The notes under the pieces were generated by a model. The model was given only the letters and a program-made list of their open reading frames with translations, had not been told where the DNA came from and ran no database searches. From NCBI RefSeq assembly GCF_024139115.2, contig NC_085140.1:431829240-431893239 (forward strand): a stretch of 64,000 bases of DNA. The letters run 5' to 3'. The position numbers and the translations under genes were made by a program. This document shows, piece by piece, positions 56,455 through 64,000 of the stretch; position 1 is the first letter of the stretch, and each line of letters opens with the position of its first letter. The DNA comes from Armigeres subalbatus. Lineage: Eukaryota > Arthropoda > Insecta > Diptera > Culicidae.

Positions 56455-56892
56455 CAAAATCCGTCCTGCTGCAGTCGGAGAGTCGCGTCGATCTTCTCCT
56501 GAATCTGGGCTAGGATAACTTTGCACAGAACTTTGAGAACGGTAACACAGAAACATAATGCCGCTTCAGTTATCGCATGCAGTCACCCTTTTTGGGCACC
56601 TTCACTAAGATACCTTGTATCCAGTCGACCGGGAAAGTTGCGGTGTCCCAGATATTACAAAATAAACGATGCAGTAATTGAGCGGATGTCATGGGGTCAG
56701 TTTTGAGTATCTCGGCTGATATGCGATCGACCCCTGGAGCTTTCAATTTCATGCTTTGGATGGCTGTTTGAATCTTTAGCAGTGATGGAGCTTCGGTATT
56801 GACGGGTGTTATACGTCGGATCCTAGGCCGGATCATGCCGAGGTGTTGGTGGCCTGACTGGCACTTGAAAAATTTGTTGGAAGTACTTGATT
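56455..56892 (-). pseudogene. Non-LTR reverse transcriptase fragment (second lineage)
   Basis: The frame 56570-56836 (88 residues) includes IQSMKLKAPGVDRISAEILK, FPVDWIQGILVKVPKKGD, the RT fingers region of a non-LTR element. After a small disruption near 56565 the complement of 56455-56565 continues as VTVLKVLCKVILAQIQEKID, the following RT helix. On the other side, the complement of 56837-56890 reads FQQIFQVPVRPPTPRHDPA, the upstream linker. It differs in sequence from the RTE copies, so it is a separate family. No palm catalytic motifs are present. Confidence 0.7.
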
Positions 56893-59745
56893 AGACTGTT
56901 ACAAATATTTAATTTACTTTTTGTCCTACTTGTCTCCGAAAGGTCAAGGGGGGGTGGGATAATATATATTTTTTTTTAATCTTTATTTAGGTATTTTTTT
57001 AATTCTAGATTAAGTTCAACACCGAGGGGGGGGATAATAAAAAATAAATATTTAAATGAAAAAAATCGAAAAACTCCTCGGATTTGTTGAAGAATGTTTT
57101 GAAAATCCTTAAAAATATCCGTATTTTATTTTGTAGCCCCCTCAAAATATTATTTTTTGGCAAAAAAATCCGAGGGGGGGGGGGACAAAATAGATTTTAA
57201 ATATTTGTATCGGCCTTACTGTTAAAATTAAAAACAAAAAAAAACCGAAAAGTTACATAGAATACTCGACCAGATTGAAAGAAATGTTATTGAATAAAAA
57301 TTTCATTTGAGAAGAAATCAAAATGATTGTCTTCTTGTCTCCTTGTTATCTTGCCTTCCTGTCTTCTTGTCTTCATGAATAAACAAAATTTAAAAATAAT
57401 TGGAAATGTCAGTTCTATTTCCGTTCAATTTACTGTTTTTTTTATTTTAAAAAAGTTTCAAAAACATAATTTCCATTTTCACCACATCGTACACCCTTTC
57501 AGTCGCAAGACAAGAAACGTTACCCAGAACCATGCTCACATTCAAATGAGGATGCTACCGACTGTAAATTCTGCTTTATTTTTATCATTTTTATCGTTAA
57601 TTGCGGGCATCCCAACGTCGTCGACGTCGCCTGGTTTCCTTCGCTTTTCGGAACGGGGACTCGCTCCGTTGGTTGACCACAATGCAGCCACCACCGACCC
57701 CACCGTCTGTCGTCGTCGTTGGCCGTTGGTTGATGCTTCGCTCCAAGCAGATTCCGGAGCTCAGTTTCGTTTCCAGGTTTTTCGTAAAACTCTGTGCTGG
57801 TTGGTGCTTTGTACTACGAAATGTTTTTTCCTTCTTGTTTAGTTTGAGCGATAATCGCAAATTTGAAGCTGGGAAGTTGAAATTACGCTGATGTTACACG
57901 AACTGGAAAAGCAAATTTTGTTCAGCACTTACCGGAAATGATTATGACCGTGGCTAAGTCGTGATTGGTGATTCTGTTCCGAACATCATATGGCGGTATT
58001 TGGAAATAAGTTTCAAAATCAACTGAGTAAAACTAAATACGGTTTATTTTAGCTATCCAAAGCTGAATATTAACTTGAAATAGAGATACAAAATTTCGAA
58101 TCGAATCGCTCAGAACAACATCGGTCTCGTTTATCGCACCTATAATTTTATATGGAATTGAAAGCTAGACCACTTGTGTAACATTTGCACACTCTATGGC
58201 ATGAGTATAGCAACATATACACTCATACGTCATTCCTTCTATTAACCATATCTCACAATTACGCGTTGTTGTTAAATGCTTTCGGTTTTCAAGAAAAATG
58301 CTCAATTTTCAATGGAAAATTGTGGATTGGAACTAAATCAGATTGTTTCCAATACATTATTCAAACTGACGTAATTTGCTTTCAGCCAAGTAACCTAAAT
58401 CTCTGTACCTTTTTATCAAAACAAAATCATAATTTTCCATCCGTTGTTGTAAAAGCTCTCGAACCGCGCAGACATGACGTAACCCGTTGAACGAAAAAAC
58501 CACTAACTCATCATACAATCATCCACGATTAGAGATATTATCAAGTTTATTTGGCTTTGCTTGTTTCAATTTCCCCGCCGCCAACCGGCTTCTCTGCGCT
58601 TTCCTATCAAACGAAACGAACGAAGACGAAAAAATCGAAATAAACACACAACTCGTGATCCACTGCTGGTACTCACCCGAACTCATTTCGAAACAAACAA
58701 ACAATTGAAATATGATTACAAGGAAAAACAAAATCACGACCGGCAAAACTGCAACGAAACCCCCCTGATCTGATGACGAACGATCGCGAAGAAGAAGAAA
58801 GATGACGAATTAGCTTCGAGGTTTTTCTCGAAACTCAAGATTCAATTGAACTTCGCTTGACGTCTATACACGTTCGCTCGGGTATCATACGTTGCAATTG
58901 GCCTCTTTTTGTCTCTCGCGTTGGCCAAAAGAATGAATGCCGTTTTCTGTATGTAATTCGTACGACCAACTGATATTGAAATTTGATTCGATATCACTCC
59001 CATCTCGATTGTTGCGATTTTGGCCTAGACATACTGGCAATCGAAAAATTCGATTGCGCAGTTCGAATGTTGCTGCGTGGACTTTCGTGGACTGCGCAAG
59101 AAACCGATCATGATGATCATCTGCTGCAGCCGTGCTTATCGTCAGCTTCAGCCAGTCGGTGTGGTGGTCGTGATTGGCATTTGGCGCGGATGACGCGCGA
59201 ATAGGCTAATCGAAAAAGCGGTTGAAGACACACTCTTTTGTTGGGAATAGACAAATCGATGCGGCACGATGTGCCATGTTTGCGTTGCAAATTGAGAGTT
59301 TTGCCTTGTCTTTGATTTCTAGAAGTACGCCACTGTCGTGAAATAATGATATTGGGCTAATCGTCGATAATTGAGTATGCGATGAAATTATGGAGCTTGA
59401 AGGAAAGAATGATTGAGTTATTATAATTGTTAGGACATTCCTGCAAAAGTTGTTTCATTTCCAAATTTAATTGCAATTAATAAAGTATTAAATAAACGAA
59501 GTAGTATCCAAGAACATTAGTGGTTTGAAACACAACGAGGTACCCTTTGGATATTTTGAACCTAAGGCCACGCTGACAATTGGCTCAATTGATGGTATTG
59601 GAGAAGTGCTGATTTTAGGTTAGCTTATTGTCCAAAACAACTCAGAGGTCCTCGAAGTGATCAACCCGTTTAAGTAGAGAACCAGCTGGACAACATTATT
59701 CATATGTCAATTGTAGAAGGTTCTTTTGTAGTTCATGCCAGTCTT
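56893..59745. other. No gene recognised
   Basis: Includes the 97-bp palindromic element at 57119-57215. The phrase GATTAAGTTCAACAC at 57011-57025 resembles 38429-38443, just outside S1 array 3, another dispersed similarity. The frame 57327-57842 (plus) contains a hydrophobic stretch SALFLSFLSLIAGIP, but it is overlapped by 57601-57891 (plus) and 57597-57860 (minus) and has no domain. The remaining open frames (58185-58490, 58487-58708, 58983-59204) are unsupported. Confidence 0.4.
57119..57215 (+). mobile_element. Short palindromic dispersed element, copy 2
   Basis: Same length and order as 8979-9075: ATTTTATTTTGTAGCCCCCT, then an AT loop with TTTTTTGGCAAAAAAATCC, then a G-rich arm ending GACAAAATAG and ATATTTGTATCGGCC. 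Differences include an expanded run of G (57173-57184). Confidence 0.55.
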
Positions 59746-59748
59746 CAA

Positions 59749-59810
59749 GGGCCCTCCTTAGCCGTGCGGTAAGATACGCGGCTACAAAGCAAGACCATTC
59801 TGAGGGAATT
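59749..59810 (+). mobile_element. Truncated tRNA-derived SINE
   Basis: GGGCCCTCCTTAGCCGTGCG through GCTACAAAGCAAGACCATTC and TGAGGG matches the first ~60 bases of the SINE at 845-957. The B box and the rest of the body are absent; similarity stops after TGAGGG. This is a 3'-truncated or rearranged relic. Confidence 0.65.
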
Positions 59811-60718
59811 TAGCTAAACTCGTCCTATGACAGTGAAAACATTCCACTAAAAAAAAGACTAAATAATTTTCTTTAGAATTTCATTTAAAATGTTTTCAAT
59901 GCAAAACAACCGAAATTCGTTTCCAAAGAGCGACCGGGAATCAAATTATATTCACAGCTGATGATGTAATTATTGCAGGGAGCGAATATTTGATCGTTTA
60001 TCATGTTTCTATTCCGAGTGAAGTAATTTCACGGTAGTTTCTTACATCTCGTTTGTCACATTCAATGAAAACTGAAAACATAGTACAGCATTTCCACAAC
60101 ACGGGAAATTTCCGCTGCGGGAGTGAGGTAAATAGTAGCCGAGGTGGAGCTTTTCAGGAGAAAAATGTTATTGAGCTGTCGGTTTTCATCTGAACGTTTA
60201 TGTTCTCCACAACAAACCGGTTTCAAATCGATTACCTACTGGTTGTTTGCTTGAAAATTTTGCGTGCTCGCATCTCCGCTTTTGTATCCTTAACTACGGC
60301 CACTACGAATACTTCAATGGGATAATTGTTCCTTTTAGATTGTGGAAATCTTCATTGCTCCGTGCTGATAGCACACGTTTTGCCCCAGTTCGAGTTGATA
60401 TTGATCCGGTAACCGACCAGTCATGTTTGAATCGTACGCCTATCGGTTCTCCAATAATCCATACCTTGGACTCAATTGGAACATTTGTGTGGAGGTTATT
60501 CAAGCCAATGAGAATTCCAGGATGCTAAAAATGTCCTTAACCTAACAGTTTCACACTTCGATACCAAACCTATTATCGTTTGTCGAGTGTTAGTACCGTT
60601 TGTACACCTGGATGTGAAGCGGAATAATCAAATGGCAAATAATGTTTTCAATTTATTTACTTTTTATAGAACCAGTCGCTCTCCCTTCTCTGCGCCAAAA
60701 AACAAAGTCTTTCCTATA
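59811..60718. other. No gene recognised
   Basis: Non-tandem DNA. The frames 60247-60528 (plus) and 60303-60503 (minus) overlap. No domain and no repeat family recognised. Confidence 0.4.
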
Positions 60719-60800
60719 CTCGAGTCGAGTCGAGTCAAGTACGAGACACTGAAGACGACCTTACGGTTGAGGTCGAAATACGTATCTGTCAAGGTACAAT
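60719..60800 (+). repeat. Dispersed repeat, GTCGAGTCAAGTACGAGACA family, copy 2
   Basis: Begins with CTCGAGTCGAGTCGAGTC, then AAGTACGAGACACTGAAGAC and GAGGTCGAAATACG; it pairs with the minus-strand copy at 15945-16035. The 136-codon frame 60587-60997 spans it and is not supported as a gene. Confidence 0.6.
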
Positions 60801-61134
60801 TCAGTGGTGGAACTAAATGGGATTGTACAAACTCGTCTTATGAAAGTTTTGGGTCGAAAATTTCCTCTGAGACGTCTTACTGGGATTTCCGAAGAAGTTT
60901 ATCCTGGAACAGTAGTTCCTCCCAATGGTTCTCCCTGGGATACCTTGATGGTTTGGTCGAAAATTCCATACATGATTTAACTCAATATTCTATCTAGACC
61001 TGCGCGCCGATTGAAATTTTATCGACGGTGAGGCGTGATAGATCATTTTCACCTAGTGGCAGTGGCGTGGTGGTGATTTGCGGCGGCGTGAGTCAGCGTG
61101 AATCAATTTCGTGTATTACAAGTTTTCCGGAATT

Positions 61135-61465
61135 TATCTGGATGTTCCTCTAGGAATTCCTCCGAAAGTTTCTCCAGGAATTCCTACGGGAGTTTTTCCA
61201 GATATTTCTCTGAAAGTTAGTTCCTCCAGGAATTTCTCCTTTTCCTTTTTCTCCTTCTCCTTTTTTTAGTTCCTTTAGAAATTCTTCCGGAAGTTCCTCT
61301 AGGAATTTCTCCGCGAATTTTTACGAAATTCCTCCGAACAACCATCTTAAATTATAGCCAAATATTTCTCCGTTAATCCTTCCAAATATACCCTCCAAAT
61401 TCCATTATTTTCTCGGTATTTTTTTCAGAAATTCACTTAGGAATTCTCTTAGAAATTTCCACATC
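61135..61465 (+). repeat. 24-bp GGAATTCCT-type minisatellite (degenerate)
   Basis: CAGGAATTCCT-like palindromic anchors at 61152, 61176 and 61200 are 24 apart, then diverge (28 to the next). Units read TCTCCAGGAATTCCTACGG and similar. TTCC/GGAA symmetry runs through the unit. Decayed to the right. Non-coding. Confidence 0.7.
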
Positions 61466-61484
61466 CCCTTTCTAAGAACTTTCA

Positions 61485-61810
61485 TCACCTCGCAGCTTAG
61501 TGTTCATTAAGCACTTCCACAGTTATTAACTGCGAGGTTTCTTAGCCAGGTTACCATTTTTGCATTTGTATATCATGAGACTAACACGATGATACTTATA
61601 CCATGCCGATGCAAGTTGTTTATTTTGTCTAGCAGTTATTTTGAACGCTAATTAGCTTTTTAAACCGTAGTTTTTGTGTTTTAAGTTGTAAAAATTTGTG
61701 CTCATTGTGCGTGTATATTGTGGAATAGCGAAGAACGATAATTTACCACTGTTTCAACGTCGTCAAAACTTTTGGTTTGCTGCTGTGTTGAAAGCGGGTA
61801 CGTGTGCAAT
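61485..61810 (+). other. Probable leader of the CR1-like element
   Basis: Unique sequence directly upstream of the ORF1 start. The segment AAGCACTTCCACAGTTATTA to ACGATGATACTTATACC (about 61508-61602) is wording I associate with high-copy Aedes repeats. No open frame. Taken as the 5' untranslated region, with the element's true start undefined. Confidence 0.4.
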
Positions 61811-62494
61811 ATGGCAAAAAAACAATGCGGCGAGTGCAAACAGGAGATAAACGATCTCGAGCCAATTTGTTGTGGCTTCTGTGAGGCTTCTTTCCACATC
61901 AACCAGCAGTGCTGTGGTTTTAATTCTCGCTCCATCAAAGAAGCATTCGCATCAGGGAAGGCAATGTTTATTTGTCCTCCTTGTCGAACTGAATTGAACG
62001 GCCGTTCCATTCGCGCATATCTGGCGGACAACCCCAGGAGCCAACCCAATGAAATGCCACAGCCTGCTGAAATACCGAAGCAAGTGCAGGAGCTGTTCAC
62101 AGTGGTTGAAAAATTGAGCCAGTAAATAGATAATTTTGCTCGGCAATCAATTAGACCGTTCAAATCAATTCATGTTTCCTCGCCGTCGGCATGGCCGAGG
62201 TTTGGTATTAAACGCCGCCGAGATGACCGTAGGCTGGATGAATGCACTGCTGCTATGAGCGGAACAAAAAGTATCGAATTTCAACTTTTCGTGCCGTCTA
62301 TTATGCAACCCGCCAAACCGGATAAGTTTTGGCTGTACATGACAGAATTGAATCCGCTAATTAATGATAGCGACGTGCAGAAAATAGTCTCACGTTGTTT
62401 GAATATTACGGATGCTGCTGAGGTGTTTCGTCTTGTTCCCAGAGGCACAGATGTGACCACCTTGACTTTCGTATCCTACAAAATCGGGGTTTAG
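61811..62494 (+). pseudogene. CR1-like retrotransposon ORF1 with PHD-type zinc finger (truncated)
   Basis: Start taken at MAKKQCGEC (61811) rather than the earlier Met at 61772, because the family begins just before the finger. Residues 6-58 give C6-C9, C21-C24, H29-C34, C55-C58, a C4HC3 PHD-like pattern found in ORF1 of CR1-type elements. An in-frame TAA at 62123-62125 interrupts the frame, which then continues in the same frame to 62494 with FWLYMTELNPLINDSDVQ and EVFRLVPRGTDVTTLTFVSY, the usual C-terminal RRM-like/adaptor part of mosquito ORF1. The sequence is cut off by the 17-bp TTCGGCC array at about 62488. No ORF2 follows. Confidence 0.75.
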
Positions 62495-62610
62495 GGTCAT
62501 TTGGCCGAATGCCGTTTGGCCGAATGTCGTTTGGCCGAATGCCATTTGGCCGAAAGGGTCATTTGGCCGAACGCCATCTGGCCGAATGCCGTTTGGCCGA
62601 ATAGTTGAAA
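62488..62610 (-). repeat. 17-bp TTCGGCC-type minisatellite, locus F (reversed)
   Basis: About seven units of GGTCATTTGGCCGAATG or TTTGGCCGAATGCCG in complementary orientation, placed exactly where the ORF1 relic ends and just before the GGAAGAA array. Confidence 0.8.
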
Positions 62611-62624
62611 TTCTCCAAATGAAG

Positions 62625-64000
62625 AATAAATGAAGAAGAAGGAAAGAGAAAGAAGAAAAACCATAGAAGAAGAAAGAATGAAGAAGGAAAAAAGAAAGAC
62701 AAAAGAAGTAGGAAGAATAAAGAAGAAAGAAGGAAGAAGGAAGATAGAAGACGGAAGAAGGAAGAAGGAAAAAGGAAGAACGGAGAAGGAAGAAGGAAGA
62801 AGGAAGAAGGATGAAGGAAGAAGGAAGAAGGAAGAAGGTAGTAGGAAGAATGAAGAAAGAAGAAGGAAGAAAGAAGAAGGAAGAAGGAAGAAAGAAGAGG
62901 GAAGAGGGAAGAAGGAAGAAGCAAGAAGGAAGAAGGAAGAAGGAAGAAGGAAGAAGGTAGAAGGAAGAGGGAAGAAGGAAGAAGGAAGAAAGAAGAATGA
63001 AGAAGGAAGAAGGAAGAAGGAAAATGGAAGACGGAAGAAGCAAGAAGGAAGAAGGTAGAAGGAAGAAGGAAGAAGGTAGAAGGAAGAGGAAAGAAGGAAG
63101 AAGGAAGAAGGAAAATGAAGAAGGAAGAAGGAAGAAGGAAAATGGAAGACGGTAGAAGGAAGAAGGAAGAAGGATAAAAGAAGCAGAAGAAGGAAGAATG
63201 AAGAAGGAAGAAGGAAGAAGGAAAATGGAAGACGGAAGAAGGAAGAAGGAAGAAGGATAAAAGAAGCAGAAGAAGGAAGAAGGAAGAAGGAAGAAGGAAG
63301 AAGGAAGAAGGAAGAAGGAAGAAGGAAGAAGGAAGAAGGAAGAAGGAAGAAGGAAGAAGGAAGAAGGAAGAAGGAAGACGGAAGAAGGAAGAAGGAAGAA
63401 GGAAGAAGGAAGGAGGAAGAAGGAAGAAGGAAGAAAGAAGAGGGAAGAAGGAAGAAGGTAGAAGGAAGAAGGAAGAAGGAAGAAGGAAGAAGGATGAAGG
63501 AAGAAAGAAGAAGGAAGAAGGAAGAAGGAAGAAGGAAGAAGGAAGAAAGAAGAAGGAGAAAGGAAAAAGGAAGAAGGAAGAATGAAGAAGGAAGAAGGAA
63601 GGAGGAGGAAGGAAGAAGCAAGAAGGAAGAAGGTAGAAGGAAGAAGGAAGAACGAAGAAGGAAGAAGGAATAAGAATAAAGGAAGAAGGAATAAGAATAA
63701 AGGAAGAAGGAATAAGGAAGAAGAAGAAGAAGGAAGAAGGAAGAAGGAAGAAGAAGAAGGAAGAAGGAAGAAGGAAGAAGGAAGAAGGAAGAAGGAAGAA
63801 GGAAGAAGGAAGAAGGAAGAAGGAAGAAGGAAGAAGGAAGAAGGAAGAAGGAAGAAGGAAGAAGGAAGAAGGAAGAAGGAAGAAGGAAGAATGAAGAAGG
63901 AAGAAGGAAGAAGAAAGAAGGAAGAAGGAAGAAGGAAGAAGGAAGAAGGAAGAAGGAAGAAGGAAGAAGGAAGAAGGTAGTAAGAAGAATGAAGAAAGAA
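62625..64000 (+). repeat. GGAAGAA heptamer array (polypurine), runs off the window
   Basis: At least 1.37 kb of purines in a 7-bp period, GGAAGAA, with point variants (GGTAGAA, GGATGAA, GGAGGAA) and, at 63120-63265, a longer duplicated unit containing AAAATGGAAGACGG and GGATAAAAGAAGCAGAAG. Regularity is highest at 63270-63420 and 63770-63960. The strand asymmetry is extreme, so it could form triplex (H-DNA). The minus-strand frames of up to 374 codons (period FLLPSSF) and plus-strand frames (period KKEEGRR) are repeat translations. The array end is not in the window. Confidence 0.95.

Noticed and set aside
57327..57842. Possible secreted protein with signal-like stretch
   Set aside because: The hydrophobic stretch is internal, the frame has no domain, and overlapping frames on both strands are open across the same GC-rich bases.
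62497..63621. 374-codon minus-strand hydrophobic frame resembling a membrane protein
   Set aside because: Translation of the GGAAGAA heptamer array; the seven-residue period matches a 7-bp unit and there is no unique sequence.

Overview
This is eukaryotic, repeat-dominated DNA, most consistent with a culicine (Aedes-type) mosquito. The evidence is tRNA-derived SINE copies with a Pol III B box, RTE, CR1-like and Jockey/LOA-like non-LTR retrotransposon remains, many short terminal-inverted-repeat elements (MITEs), and very large tandem arrays in AT-rich DNA. Nothing bacterial or viral is visible. I find no convincing single-copy protein-coding gene; most long open frames lie inside tandem repeats or on the wrong strand of retrotransposons.

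Layout. 1-0.97 kb: unannotated DNA and a minus-strand SINE. 0.97-2.2 kb: first array of a 23-bp satellite (S1). 4.6-5.4 kb: an AT-rich 23-bp satellite (S3) split by a MITE. 5.95-8.3 kb: second S1 array. 8.3-13.3 kb: AT-rich DNA, TCTCACTTC-type minisatellites in both orientations, two MITE-like elements. 16.1-19.4 kb: a full-length but inactivated RTE-type retrotransposon (minus strand) bounded by a 14-bp target-site duplication. 19.9-26.6 kb: mixed minisatellites (17-bp TTCGGCC type, a ~70-bp palindromic type), a 40-nt-arm foldback and a MITE. 29.9 kb: MITE. 31.0-32.9 kb: two more RTE pieces, one with its own 14-bp duplication. 33.3-34.1 kb: inverted pair of GGTCGAAAGGACAAAA arrays. 34.6-38.4 kb: third and largest S1 array. 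38.4-41.3 kb: unannotated DNA. 41.3-42.5 kb: fourth S1 array in the opposite orientation, running directly into a second, sequence-distinct 23-bp satellite (S2, 42.5-45.2 kb). 45-49 kb: unannotated DNA and S3 again. 49.4-50.2 kb: decayed fifth S1 array. 51.1-53.1 kb: a 52-bp minisatellite, 17-bp arrays and the palindromic satellite. 53.2-57 kb: relics of a MULE transposase and two further non-LTR elements. 57-61 kb: mostly featureless DNA with a SINE fragment. 61.8-62.5 kb: a CR1-like ORF1 with a PHD-type zinc finger. 62.6 kb to the end: a GGAAGAA polypurine array that runs off the window.

The most notable signal is architectural. Three satellites with different sequences (S1, S2, S3) all have a 23-bp unit made of two inverted arms, a short loop and a short linker. 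In S1 and S2 nearly all substitutions and indels fall in the loop or linker while the arms stay constant. A 52-bp and a ~70-bp satellite in the same window are also built on dyads. This suggests that hairpin-forming potential, rather than a particular sequence, is what is amplified or kept here. That is an inference; copy numbers below are estimated from array length divided by unit length.
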